From Cryptomeria japonica (Eukaryota; Streptophyta; Pinopsida; Cupressales; Cupressaceae), in contig NC_081410.1 of NCBI RefSeq assembly GCF_030272615.1, forward strand, positions 113,709,933-113,773,932: 64,000 nucleotides of DNA. Reading direction: 5' to 3'. The notes beneath the pieces are model-generated. The model saw only the letters and a list, made by a program, of their open reading frames with translations, ran no database searches and was not told the DNA's origin. Of the stretch, positions 10,998 through 22,335 are shown piece after piece (position 1 is the stretch's first letter; the number at the start of each line of letters is the position of its first letter). The position numbers and the translations under genes are program-made.

Positions 10998-11296
10998 TGA
11001 ATGTGGGTGAAAGTAATCAGTCCACAAATGTCATCATGTGCAACAATGGTGAAGAAGGTAGCCCTGAAGTTTGGTATTTGGACATCGGTTGCAATAACAA
11101 CATGAGTGGTAATGAGAGTTTATTCTCATTTATTGACAATAATGTCAAATCTAAGATCAAAATGGGGAACAATGGAATAGTTCTAGTTGAAGGAAGAGGA
11201 TCTATTATAATCCACACCAAGCAAGGTGAGAAGAAGGAGATTGAGAATGTTAATTTTTTTAAAGGCATTAAATATAATCTCATGAGTGTTGGTTAG
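10998..11296 (+). pseudogene. Copia-2 protease relic
   Basis: Begins inside the gag C-terminus. The protease motif reads WYLDIGCNNNMSG, where the usual copia sequence has D-[ST]-G, so the active-site serine/threonine is replaced by isoleucine. The block KGIKYNLMSVG then a stop (TAG at 11,294-11,296) marks the usual LLSVGQL-like region. Confidence 0.8.
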
Positions 11297-11317
11297 CTAA
11301 TCCAAAAGGGATACAAG

Positions 11318-12495
11318 TTGTTGATGGAGATGGGAGAGTGTGTCATTTTTGACAAAGATGGGACTAAGAAGATAGTTGCAGCAGTGCAAATGAAAAAGAA
11401 CCAGATGTTTCTTTTGAGAATAGAGATGTGTTTCTCTTCTCATTCTTTCATTGCACCTCCCAAGCAAGCATGTACATTAGTGCATAATTTGAAGGACCTC
11501 AAGAGAAGCATCAAAGACCCTTCCAAGTTATGGCATCTCAGATATGGACACTTGGGCTATGCTGGTTTGAGTTTATTGTCCAAGAAAAGAATGGTAGAAG
11601 GTTTTCCAAGCATAGATGAACCTAGTAGAAAGTGTGAGGCTTGCATTTTGGGCAAGCAACATAGGCTACCCTTTCAAAAAGGCAACTCAAGAAGGGCAAG
11701 AGAACCATTGGAGTTATTGCATACCGATTTAGTTGGCCCTATGCAAACCATGTCTACTAGTATCAACCAATATTTTATGACCTTTATTGATGATTTCAAC
11801 CATAGAACATGGGTTTGTTTCTTGAAACACAAGCCTGGAGCTTTTGATAAGTTTTTGTTGTTCAAAACCCAAGATGAAAAAGAGAATGGACACTTCATAA
11901 AATTCCTAAGGTAAGATCATGGAGGAGAGTATACCTCAGATTCTTTTATGAATTTTTACAAGAAAAATGGCATAAAGAAGGAGCTAACAACCGCATATAC
12001 TCTGCAACAAAATGGCATGACTGAGAGAAAGAGTAGGACCATTTTTGGAATGGGAAGGAGCATGCTTAAAGAAAAAGGATTGCCAAATGATTATGGGGTG
12101 AGGCTTTAGCAACAATAGTTGATTTGATAAATAGAAGTCCAACCAAGGCGATTCGTGACAAGATTCCACAAGAGACGTGGTCTAAGCAAAAGTGGATGGT
12201 TCAATACCTTAGAGTATTTGGGTGTGTGGCATATGCTCATGTGCCAAAGGAGACAAGGAAAAAGTTGGATGACATGGGTGAGAAGTGCATTTTTATGGGC
12301 TATAGTGTTGAGTCCAAGGCATATAAATTGTACAACCCCGTCACCAAGAAGATCATCATAAGTAGAGATGTTGATTTCTTGGTGAATGAGTCATGGGATG
12401 GCTCAGTGGATACCTCTTCATCCATCTCACAGAGTGTACCCATTGATGATGATGATGAGAATGAAGATCGGGAAGAAGCTCCTGACAACTCTTGA
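11318..12495 (+). pseudogene. Copia-2 pre-integrase and integrase relic
   Basis: LWHLRYGHLGYAGLSLL, CEACILGKQHRLPF (His/Cys zinc region), LLHTDLVGPM and FIDDFNHRTWVCFLK mark the pre-integrase and integrase core. After a stop near 11,912 the core continues with DHGGEYTSD and a QNGMTERK-like block, then changes frame to INRSPTKAIRDKIPQETW and the acidic C-terminus ending at about 12,495. Confidence 0.85.
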
Positions 12496-12779
12496 TAAAT
12501 CATTACAGCTCCTGATGTAGACAAGCAATCAAGAAAACTATCACAGAATTCTCAGAATTTAGTGAGCCTTCATTAGGTCTACACAGCTTTTGAGAGTTCC
12601 GAACTGCTACTGACAAAAATAAGCAGAAAGGCAAGAAGCTAGAGATAGCTAAAGAATCATCTCTTGAGAGCTCCCGATGGTATAGATCAGAGTCTGCATA
12701 GCAAAGAAGAAGTAGCAGTGAGACTTCAAATCCCACTCTCACCTCCCTAATTCCAAAGAAGACAAAGAGTCTAAGGGAG

Positions 12780-13650
12780 ATCTACCAAGGTGAAAGGTAT
12801 GGAGAATATTTTGATGAGAATGTTAACTTTCTGTTATTTTCTCATAGTGATCCTATTTACTTTGAGGATGTTATTAAGAAGGAGAAATGGTGTGAGGCCG
12901 TGGATGAGGAAATAGATGCAATAGAGAGGAATGACATTTGGGAGTTAACTGATTTTCCTCCCAACAAGAAAGTCATTGGGGTTAAATGCATCTACAAGAC
13001 CAAGAGCATTGTCGAAGGCAGAATAGAGCACCATAAGGAAAGATTGGTTGTCAAGGGGTACAAATAGCAATTTGGTAGAGACTATGATGAGATGTATACC
13101 CCTATTGCAAGAATGGAGACCGTGTGGGCAGTCATAGTTGTTGCAACCCAGCACAAATGGAAGGTGTTTCAAATGGACGACCTCCACCTTCCTTAATGGA
13201 GTACTAAGAGAAGAGGTTTATGTGGAGCAACCACCTGTTTATGAAGTTTCGGGTCATGAAGGCAAGGTATATAGGCTAAAGAAAGCTCTTTATGGGCTGA
13301 AGCATGCTCCACGAGCATGGTACAACAAGATTGACTCATATTTGATGAGAAATGCCTTTAGAAAAAGTGATGGCGAGCCCACTCTTTACAAGAAGGCAAC
13401 TAATGGTAAGATTCTCATTGTTATCTTGTATTTTGATGATTTAGTTTGCACTAGGGATGATGATTTCCTCATTGTTGATGTTAAACAGGTCATGAAAAGA
13501 GAGTTTGAAATGACAAATCTAGGTCTCTTGAGTATTTTCTAGGCATAGAAGTAAAACAAATGCATGATGGTATATTTATCTCTCAAGAAACATATGCTAA
13601 TGAGATCTTGAAGAGATTTAGAATGTGGTAGTAAGTCTGCACCAACACCA
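12780..13650 (+). pseudogene. Copia-2 reverse transcriptase relic
   Basis: RVT_2 blocks: NDIWELTDFPPNKKVIG, KCIYKTK, the KGYKQ-like site with a stop, DYDEMYTPIARMET, then a frame change near 13,190 to LREEVYVEQPPVYEV, KALYGLKHAPRAWYNKI and catalytic LYFDDLV (V to F at the second position). Confidence 0.85.
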
Positions 13651-13668
13651 ATAGTTGTAGGTCTTAAG

Positions 13669-14366
13669 TTGAGCAAGGAAGATTGCAGTAGCAGCATTGA
13701 TCTGACTAGGTACAAAAGTTTGGTTGGAAGTTTAACGTATTTGACAACAATTAGGCCTAATATAATGCATGCAGTGAGTTTGATTTCCAGATTTATGGAG
13801 AATCCAAAGGACACTCATTGGAAAGAAGGTAAGAGAATCCTGAGGTATGTGAATAGCACCAATGGTATGGCATTTTGTATAATGTTGTAAGTGATTTTAG
13901 GCTGATTGGTTACACAGATAGTGATTGGGCGGGAAGTTTAGATGATAGGAAGAGCACATCCGAGTATGTGTTTCGTATGGGTTTGGGTGTAATCTCATGG
14001 GATTCTAAGAAGCAACCCATTATTACTCTATCAACAGTTGAGGTTGAGTATATTGCAGAGAATGCAGTAGCATGTCAATCTATTTGGCTAAGACAAATTT
14101 TGCCAGATTTGAAGGAAGAACAAGAGGATGGAATAATGATCTTTTGTGACAATGTTTCATCAATTGCATTTAGCAAAAATCATGTATTTCATGGAAAAAT
14201 CAAGCATATTGAAATCAAGTATCACTACATTAGAAGTTTAGTTGATAATGGTGAAATAAAACTAGAGTTTTGCAGGTCTGAGCAACAACTAGAAAACATA
14301 TTCACCAAGCCATTGGGAAGAGATAGCTTCGAGCGCCTAAGGATAAATCTGGGCATTGTAGATTAA
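13669..14366 (+). pseudogene. Copia-2 RNase H relic
   Basis: Two overlapping frames (13,669-13,890 and 13,875-14,366) show a small frameshift. Motifs are YKSLVGSLTYLTTIRPNI, YTDSDWAGSLDDRKSTSEYV, STVEVEYIAENAVACQSIWL and the terminal FTKPLGRDSFERLRINLGIVD, followed by a stop. Apart from the frameshift this is the best-preserved part of Copia-2. Confidence 0.9.
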
Positions 14367-14389
14367 GATTTTGATTGAGTTTGTTGGCT

Positions 14390-15117
14390 TAGGAAAAAGG
14401 GGGAGTGTTGGAATTTATTGTCCTGGCCACTAGACAACTCCCAATAGACATATCTCCCCACCTACCTATTAGGAGAGCAGCTAAAGCAAAATAGTCTGGA
14501 GAAGATTTGGTTGGGATTTTCACCCAACTGCTCCTAATGTAAACTACATATAGCATAGGAATTAATGTGGTAGCTGAGTGTTTGTATTTTAAATTTTGGG
14601 GGGGAATTTTGAATTTACAGTAAAGTGACAAAAGGAGAGAAGATTCTCCAGTCAATTAGAAATTTCAAAGAGTTTAGCAGAACAGAGATATTAGAGAGAA
14701 GAGATCTTCAACAAAGAGAAGTGCAGCTTCAAAGTGAGTGTAGAAGAATTTTACAATAGCAACTTGTGTGTGTGTGTTTGTTAGTTAAGCAAGATAGCTC
14801 TTAATATTTGTGTTGTCATTGAGCAGTGATTTCTCCTAACTATGAACAACTCCAAGTGAGCATTTGTGTTTGTAGTGAGCTTAGAGAAGTGCCATTTTGT
14901 GTAGAATAGAGAAGCTCCTAGTCATTGTATGTAGATTGTAATCAGTAGTTATTTTCTGAGTTTGTATTTTCTATTTTCTAATCTCCAATCCATCTTAATA
15001 GAAAGCAAGAAAGCTTGCATGTCTCCTTGTGTGTTTTGAATTTATTTATATTGGTGTGTTCCCAGGTGTTTGGGAGTTGAGACAAAAATATCTGTGTGCA
15101 TTTTGGGTCCACCCAGC
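14390..15117 (+). repeat. Copia-2 polypurine tract and 3' LTR
   Basis: The purine tract AGGAAAAAGGGGGAG (14,391-14,405) is followed by the LTR start TGTTGGAATTTATTGTCC at 14,406. The LTR contains a (TG)n microsatellite near 14,766. Its end is unclear; a region ending CCACCC near 15,117 is my best guess. No second copy exists here to define it. Confidence 0.65.
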
Positions 15118-16684
15118 TTGAGAGATTTTGATCTCTCCACAGAGTTGTGTGGATTAAGTCATTGTAGTTTGAATTTCTTGTATCATTCTTTCAAGAAACT
15201 CTACAAGTTAAGAGAGATGGCAAGGCCACAAAACCTTGTAAACAATTAGAAATAAATGGAAATTATTTTTGGGCAGTGTTGATTGCTTTTTCTTTCTAGT
15301 GTGCTCTTGTACCACCTTGCAAGATAATGCCCTATATTCTAGACATTAAGAAGAACAACTATTGTTAATAAAAAATAAAAAAATGCAATGCATTTCACAT
15401 AGATGTCATTATTTCATGGGAAGAAAAAAAAAATGAGATATATAGATTTTAAAAAATTGTTGATATTAAGTAAAAAATAATGATTCAATTAAAAAGAAAT
15501 CATAGAAATTGTTTGTCTGTAAATACAACACAACTATAACAATAAATAGTAATACAAAATCAGAAGAATACAACACTATATGAATGCCAAAGGAACTCTC
15601 ATCACAAATATAAAAGTTTTCAAAGAATAACAATAGATAGAAATACAATAAATAACAATAGATAGAAATACAACACAACTATAGCAATAGATAGTAATAC
15701 AAAATCAGAAAAATAAATTAAGCCAACAATGTTTGTAACTAATGAAAACAACATTTCATATGGAAGAATACAACACTATATGAATGCCAAAGGAACTCTC
15801 ATCACAAATATAAAAGTTTTCAAAGAATAACAATAGATAGAAATACAAAAAATAAATGAACAACTCAGTGGAAATAAACATGGCATAGGAACTAATAAAA
15901 CCAACAGGACACATGAAATGGCACATGATTTTGATTTACGTTATAGGCATGAAGGATGTAGAGTGACAACACAACAATATAAAAGAAATGGATCCAACAT
16001 AACAAACCAAGAGTCATATCAAGGAAAGAATGAAACTAAAATTGCATAGCACGTATATTAGAAGGCAGTGCATGGGTTTCAAAGACTATGCAACATCTAT
16101 ACAAGAAATTCTAATATATTCATAGTGCTCAGGAAAGAAACAAATGGTGCTCAACAACCATTAGATTAAATTAAACTCTACAGTTTATACAATGGGAAGA
16201 GAGAAGTTTCTAAGATGTCTAATGAAAAGTTTACATCTAATGAGAATAAATTTTATGCATAGCGCACCTTCAAGATGGATTCCCCATTTGTCTTATAAAG
16301 GTTCCCTCGGACCTCCATAGCAAAGTAAGAACATTGAAATTAAATGATCGTTTTGAGCCATAAATTCACCACCATAATTTGATAAGAAGATCATAAAATC
16401 AAATGGTGCTAGATCGATTCATATTCAAGGTAACTAAAATAAAGAAGCCAAAAAGAAGTTAATGAATAAACCTTACTAAAATAAAGAAGCCAAAATGAAG
16501 TTCATGAATAAACCTTTCAGAAGAGAGAAGGAAGAAAGTGGTAGTCATGGGAGAATTGAGCTCATGATTTTACCATGCAAACAAGGTGAGAAAACTTAAT
16601 AAATAAAGGGGTTTATTTTTAATCTTGTTGGTTAATTATGGGCAACAAGGTTTTTTTTTAAATTAACAAAAATAGATATCGGAG
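15118..16684. other. AT-rich non-coding spacer
   Basis: No gene. It contains a direct repeat (separate entry), several AATAGATAGAAATACAA-like words between 15,530 and 15,850, and poly(A)-like runs. It ends at the 5' edge of LINE-A. Confidence 0.5.
15563..15849. repeat. Direct repeat of about 87 bp, 200 bp apart
   Basis: GAAGAATACAACACTATATG through CAATAGATAGAAATACA occurs at about 15,563-15,649 and about 15,763-15,849 with almost no differences. The stretch between has further shortened copies of the AACAATAGATAGAAATACAA part. Probably a local duplication. Confidence 0.85.
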
Positions 16685-16758
16685 CGATGTGAGAGCGGCA
16701 GAAGGGAGCGACTTTGAATTTGAACTTAGGACAGGGCAGGAAACCTTACAATGGATAG

Positions 16759-17925
16759 GTGAACCAGGGGGAGGGCAGAAAGGATGAATCTCGGGACTAT
16801 GTTGATTCATCTAAGCCAAATGGAAAGGACCCGGTGGATGGGGACCCACAAGCTAGTAACAAGTCTCTTGATCCTGATGAGGGGAATGGAGAATCATGTG
16901 TTGGAGACAGCCCAAGGCAGGGACCTGTTCGAAGGGACAACGGTTGGTCATCGACTTCTCTATTCAGTATCAAACCGAGTGCAAATTCCTCGCTTCCTCT
17001 AGTTCATAATATCTCAAAACCAAAAAATGGTAGATTTTTTATTTAAGTTCCAGACCCAGTGATTGAGCATAACATTAATCTTATGGCAATGAATCTAGTT
17101 GGAAAATTTTTGGGCCCAAGGATGAATATTTATTTTGTCAGGGCATTTGCTAAACGTAAATGGGCGCTTAAAGGTCAAGTGGAGATCACTGCTATGTCCA
17201 AAGGTGTGCTGATGATGGCATTTTCATGTGAGGAAGACATGTAGAGGGTGTTTTGTGATGGTCCTTGGTTGATTGGAAAATCAACGCTTGCACTACAAAA
17301 GTGGTCACCTAAAATGGACCTAAATGTATCTTTTTTTGTACAAGCTCCTATTTGGGTTAGATTGTTGGGCCTTCCCCTGGAGTTCTGGGTTGAAAATATC
17401 TTTAAAGGAATCGCTAGTTCCTTTGGGGAACTCTTATCTATGGATCCTATCATAGTAGGTAGAAGAAGACTTACCTTTGATAGGATGTATGTGGGAGTTA
17501 TGTAAGGCACGGATATGTCCTTATCTATCGAGATTAACTCTAGATTGGGGAAGTGGATCCAACCTTTAGAATATGAAAGTGTCCCTTTTGCATGTTTTCA
17601 CTACACAAAATTGAGGCATACTGCTAGAAAATGCCCTCTACAGGTCGTCAAAGAGAAAGAGAAGAAAGACAACACAATGCAATGGAGAGCAAAAAAACCT
17701 GCTAAGCAACTGGAGATTGTTGAAAAAGAGAAAACGTTAGAAGAAGCCCAAAGTGTTATCATCCTTGACACCTTCAAGAAATACAGGAACATTAATGTGA
17801 AAAACATAGAAAACCATGTGCTTGAAGAAGGGAAAGAGGATCAAACAGGCAAAGCCGAGAGAGAACGACAAAACACCAATCAGGAGGAACAACGAAGTGA
17901 TAACTTGGAAGATGGAGAAATATAG
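16759..17925 (+). pseudogene. LINE-A ORF1 relic (DUF4283 and CCHC)
   Basis: One frame of about 389 codons with in-frame stops at 17,044, 17,242 and 17,503. After an acidic low-complexity N-terminus comes a DUF4283-like region (MNLVGKFLGPRMNI, FAKRKWALKGQVE, FCDGPWLIGKSTLALQKWSP, WVRLLGLPLEFW). A zf-CCHC_4-like region follows, FACFHYTKLRHTARKCPL, in which one of the expected cysteines is a tyrosine. The tail is Lys/Glu-rich. The family protein binds LINE RNA. The ATG at 16,751 is out of frame and the true start is unclear. Confidence 0.8.
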
Positions 17926-18269
17926 GTGGTGTTACAGACCAAGGAGGAAGAGGATTCTAATTGCATTATGGAAAACACTAATAGAGATGGCCCTAGGTCT
18001 GACTATGAGGAAGCCCAGAGGTGTTTGATCCTTGGAAGGATCTCATCATTAGAATCACAACAATCGATGGATATGGTGAAATCTACCTTCTAGCAATCCC
18101 CAATGACCTCACTACTTAATATAAGTGCTAAGTGGGCTGAGGTTGATGGTGTCAAGAAGAAGAAATTCACCCAGAACATCCAAGAGGAAGATAGCCAGAT
18201 TAACGAAGTAGCGGAACGAAAGAAAGTTAGAAAAAGGGGCCTAAATCCAACCCTCAGGCTACACCAGTA

Positions 18270-20355
18270 AAGACAAGAAATTGGACTAAATCCGATACGG
18301 GTTTTATCCCCTCTCCTCCTAGAAGAAAATCAACAAGCTAGATTAGAGATCAAGAGGCATAAACCAGACATTGTTCTTATCCAAGAAACTAAAATGACTA
18401 AAGAGAAAGTTGAGAAGATTAAGATTTTTAAGGATGGGGGAGTTTTAGGAGGTAGCGTGGATGGTGCTTCTAGGGGCATTGTCATTTTTTGGAATCTAAG
18501 GCGTGTTACTAGGGTGCCTATTAAGTAGGATAGCAATTTTGCCTTTGTTAGGTTTCATCATTTTGGGGATGGTACCTCTTGGCTCCTAACTAATTCTTAC
18601 GTCCCTAATAATAGACTTGGTAGATGTAAATTTTGGAAGAAGCTGTAGGCCATTCGGTCTCTTTTTAAGGATGAAACATGGATGGTCATTGGGGACTTCA
18701 ACACCTCTCTTCATGACAAAGAGAAGTTTGGAGGTGTCCCCTCTCAGTTAGAAAGTAGAATGGATCTATTGAACTTTATCAATAACCAGGGTCTGCATGA
18801 TATTGATCTCCAAGGTACCAATTTTACCTAGACCAACCGTAGGGCGGGGGAAGATCTTATTCAAGTCAGACTTGACAGGGCCCTTATTTCTAATGATTGG
18901 TTTAACCATTATCTGTGCTCCCTATCGAAAAATTTTCAGATTGGTTTTAACCACTTTGTTGTGGTTTTTGTTGCTAAGAATATAAGTGTTAAAATAAACT
19001 TCCTGATTAGATTTGAAAGGATGTGGCAGGACCACCCTAACCTTGAGAAGGCCACTGAGAAGTGGTGGTCTATTGATGTCAATGGTACCGCGATGTATAG
19101 AATGGTGAAAAAATTTAGCTACATGAAAGATAATATAAAGAAATGGAACAAGGAAGTTTTTGGGGATCTTTTTGTTGCCAAGTCCAAAACCCAACTTGAG
19201 ATAAAGGAAATACAAGATAAATTCCAAACCAGTGGATATAATGAAGTGTCTATCACAAAGGAAAATGAAGTGCTTGTTAAGTATCATTAGATTATCAGAA
19301 GAGGATGTTTTTCAAAAACAATGGTCTAGATCTCTTTGGCTTAAAGCTAGGGACAGAAACACCAAGTTCTCCCATATGACTGCTATGAAACATAAGGCTG
19401 CAAATAGGATCTCAAAGTTGAGAATTGGTGGAATTGAAACAAGGATGGATGATGAGGTTGGGAATGAAGCCAGGAATTTTTTAAAATCTCTTCTCTTAGC
19501 GGATTGTGGTTTGAATGACCTTTCTTAGAGGGCCCTCTTAGAGACCATTCCTTCCATCATTAATGATTTTCAAAACAAGGCTTTGGTGGCCATTCCCTCT
19601 GAGGAGGAAGTTAAGAAAGAATTTTTCTCCTTTGATGGTAATAAAGCCCCGAGTCCAGATGGGTTCCCACTGTTCTTTCAAGCCTTTTGGAACATTCTTA
19701 AATGTGTTGTGGTTAAAGGAGTGAAAGAATTTTTGGGGTCTAGGATTATCTTAAAGGAACTCAATGCTACTTTTTTGGTTCTGATTCCCAAATGTCTTGG
19801 GACTGATTCTATGGATAAGTTTCATTCGATAAGATTATGCAATTCTTTCTATAAAATTATCTTGAAGTTGGTTACTGATAGACTGCTAATGATTCTCCCA
19901 TCTATAATATCACCCCAACAGAGTGGCTTTGTTCTTGGAAGACAAATCCTTGACTCCATTATTACTATTCATGAAAACATACACTCACTAGTGTAATCGA
20001 AGAAACAAGGCTTCCTGATGAAGTTGGACTTGTCTAAAGCCTATGATCGTGTGGATTGGGGCTTCTTGGGTAAGGTTCTTGGTGCTTTTGGATTTTGTGA
20101 TAGGTTTATTCAATTGATTGACCAACTTATATTGACTCCTTATTTCTCTATCATTGTGAATGGTGTGCCTTACCCCTTCTTTAAAACTTCTAGGGGCATG
20201 AGGCAGGGGGATCCCATCTCCCCTATTCTCTTCATTATTCTAGCTCAATGTCTAGGTAGATTTATTCAAAAAATTGTTTCTCAGGGGCTTCTGCGGGGAA
20301 TATCTCCCTCTTCTAGTTTCAAAGCATGTTCCCACCAGCAATTTGTTGATGATAC
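18270..20355 (+). pseudogene. LINE-A ORF2 relic, first part (endonuclease and RT N-half)
   Basis: Endonuclease: KRHKPDIVLIQETKM (near 18,350), SRGIVIFWN, WMVIGDFNTSLHDKEKFGG and the RLDRALIS block. The N-terminal SWNCRG-type motif is not readable. The linker at 18,961-19,528 has the KWNKEVFGDLF and SRSLWLKARDRNTKFSH blocks. RT: NKAPSPDGFPLFFQAFW, ISPQQSGFVLGRQILD, MKLDLSKAYDRVDW, GMRQGDPISPILF, HQQFVDDT. The frame is cut directly after the two catalytic aspartates by the Tat insertion. Several TAG/TGA stops are present. Confidence 0.9.
20351..20355. repeat. Left target-site duplication of the Tat element (GATAC)
   Basis: GATAC immediately before the LTR start TGTATAC. The identical five bases follow the other LTR at 41,378-41,382. 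The LINE-A RT frame reads through if one copy and the element are ignored. Confidence 0.95.
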
Positions 20356-21105
20356 TGTATACGGTGAAAATGGATAACAACAATATCGAAAGACTAAATC
20401 AATTCAACCACAAACCCTAGCCTAACAACAACAAAGATCCACCATAACATATAAAGATTACCTAAGACAATGCAAATCAAATGAAATCACAAAGATTATA
20501 CCATCACATGTCCAATAGGGTTTGAATCTCCATTCTTCCTATCTCCATTTATCTTGCTTGATATATTTGCTCTTAGATTTTGTGTGCACAAGAGCTCAAC
20601 AAAGAACGGAAATGTGGTTGCAAGTAGGATCGTATATGAAAGATCAATTGCTAGGATGCTTGATTCGAATGTATATGTCCAGGAGGTTGATAATGAAGGA
20701 AGCATCTACTTATATAAAGACACCATAAGAAATGGAGGGATAAGATTGAGAGGTGTAAAAGATAAATGGTCAACTATGATTAGAGGGTAGGTAGTGTATG
20801 AATTAAGAAATGAATGACATGTGTCATAGGTAGAAAAGGATAATGAATTAATTAAATAAATAAAGATTTATTTAATTAATAGAAGAAGTGGAATCAATTA
20901 AATAAATAAGAGTATTTATTTAATTTAGGAAAAGGATAATTTAAATAAATAAATGTATTTATTTAAATGAGAAATAAGGCTAGAAGAGGATAAATGAATT
21001 AATTAAATAAATAAAGATTTATTTAATTAATAGAAGAATTAGGCTTAAATAATTAAATAAATAAAATATTAATTTAATTAGACTGGACAATTTTAGGTGT
21101 CTACA
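20356..21105 (-). repeat. Tat 3' LTR (left)
   Basis: Plus-strand ends are TGTATACGGTG and GGTGTCTACA. It aligns over its full length with 40,594-41,377; I count by eye about 28 substitutions, or just under 4 percent. It lacks a 34-bp stretch present in the other LTR. It contains five AT-rich palindromic units (separate entry). Confidence 0.95.
20835..21085. repeat. Five serial AT-rich palindromes in the Tat LTR
   Basis: Five consecutive units of about 35-40 bp, each an inverted repeat such as TTAATTAAATAAAT ... ATTTATTTAATTAA with a short centre (AAG, AGAGT, TGT, AAG, AA). The same series is in the other LTR at about 41,115-41,360. On the minus strand they fall in the first 270 bp of the LTR (U3), where promoter elements would lie. 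Confidence 0.85.
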
Positions 21106-21119
21106 TTTTGCCTCTCTTT
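21106..21119 (-). promoter_or_regulatory. Tat polypurine tract
   Basis: Minus-strand AAAGAGAGGCAAAA directly before the 3' LTR start TGTAGACACC. This is the expected plus-strand priming site of an LTR retrotransposon. Confidence 0.85.
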
Positions 21120-21335
21120 GAGACAATGCATCTTGTCATGTTGTTCCAAAGAAGATAATATGAACTGATACAGAGTTGCCCCAAGATGGGAATGATATGC
21201 CCCCTCGAGAGATTGGATGAATATGTCTGAAAAGATCACAGACAATCTCTTGATAAGAAAGAAAGGCTAGAATGGACTGACCAAATAGGTTAGAGTGACA
21301 GAGTCACGGGATAAAGAAGACTGACTCGAGAGCCG

Positions 21336-21364
21336 AGGGCTAGGGCTAGGGCTAGGGCTAGGGC
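21336..21364. repeat. Short (TAGGGC)n run
   Basis: AGGGC followed by four TAGGGC units. It resembles a plant telomere repeat (TTTAGGG) in composition but is a different hexamer, and it lies inside a retrotransposon, so it is most likely a simple microsatellite. Confidence 0.85.
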
Positions 21365-21632
21365 AATCTATAAGATAGACCACGAGGGGAAAACATCCTC
21401 ATTGTCATCCACACCTCGAAGAGATCAGAGTGCAGAGAGAGAATAAAGTAGCAATGGCATTGGTTCACAGATTCGATCACGTTCACTGATTTCAGAGGCC
21501 AACAGATGTAGGAGAGCCGGTAAGTACCACAAAACCTCCTTGTACTTTGCTGCAATAAATGTTGTTATTAATGCATGTTAGGTAGCACATTTAATGAATT
21601 TTAGAATATATCAAACATGGTCAAAAAATACT

Positions 21633-21925
21633 GAGGCGCGTCTGTGCTGGTGCCAGGTGTGTCTGGGTTAGCTAGGCGCATCTGTGTTTGTGCCAGGCGT
21701 GTCTATGAAGAAAAAGGTGTCTATGTCAAATGCAAGCGTGTCTCTATTGTGCAGGCGCCTCTGTGCTATGTGGGCATGTTTGTGCAGAGCAGGAACATCT
21801 GTGCAGAGTAGGCATGTCTATGCAGAGCATAGGCACGTCTATGTATTTCAGGCGTGTCTATGCAGAGCAGGCGCATTTGTGCAATATGTAAGCACATTTA
21901 TGTCATGAAGGCGCGTTTGTGTCTT
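21633..21925. repeat. Array of about fifteen 19-22-bp units, core GGCGYGTCTRTG
   Basis: The word GGCGCGTCTGTG and variants (GGCGCATCTGTG, GGCGTGTCTATG, GGCATGTCTATG, GGCGCATTTGTG) begin near 21,635, 21,656, 21,675, 21,697, 21,717, 21,735, 21,754, 21,773, 21,792, 21,811, 21,832, 21,851, 21,870, 21,891 and 21,910, a spacing of 18-22 bp. The linker is often CAGAGCA. The reverse complement (CACAGACGCG) occurs repeatedly in the Tat leader at 38.85-39.05 and 40.24-40.48 kb. It lies just upstream of the antisense ORF. Confidence 0.85.
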
Positions 21926-22335
21926 CTAGGTCAAATCGACAGTTCTGTGATGAACATATGCTGTCGATTGGATAAGATGCTGAGAGGATACACTCAAGCA
22001 AGTCCTCTAGGGAAGACTAGGATAGAAAATAGTGCTAGGATTGACAATTCTATGATAGAACATACATTGCCAATTAGGAAACTACTCAAGAGGATACATT
22101 CAAGTAGAGGCCCTAAGATGGGATAGATTGAGGCACTCTATAACGAATAGGGAGTACCAAGACATAGTACTTTGTGATTAACAAATAGTACTAAAAAGAG
22201 CAGCACTTTGTGATGAACAGTGAGTGTCACTAGGATAGAGTGCCATATGATAGATATAAGAACTAGGATAATAAGCAGTATTTTTTGATGAAAAGTGAAT
22301 TCCACTTTGACTGATAGAGCTGATTTGTTTGACTG

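Larger units (their letters stand above)
10998..15117 (+). mobile_element. Copia-2: 5'-truncated Ty1/copia retrotransposon
   Basis: Starts abruptly inside the gag C-terminus. It has no 5' LTR, primer-binding site or capsid region. Protease, integrase, RT, RNase H, polypurine tract and one 3' LTR follow in copia order. The 3' LTR start is clear (14,406); its end near 15,117 is a guess. The join to the clipped Copia-1 LTR suggests a deletion or recombination between two neighbouring elements rather than a fresh insertion. Confidence 0.85.
21120..22335. other. Tat 3' non-coding region between LTR and antisense ORF
   Basis: No gag-pol sequence. It holds a telomere-like hexamer run (21,336-21,364) and the array of about 20-bp units (21,633-21,925), followed by loosely repeated phrases (for example GTGATGAACAGTGA and AGTACTTTGTGAT near 22,160-22,300). 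Confidence 0.6.

Noticed and set aside
21336-21364. Interstitial telomere
   Set aside because: The unit is TAGGGC, not the plant TTTAGGG, and only four to five units are present inside an element.
21633-21925. Possible CRISPR-like array
   Set aside because: Units are only about 20 bp, degenerate, with no unique spacers, in a plant retrotransposon.
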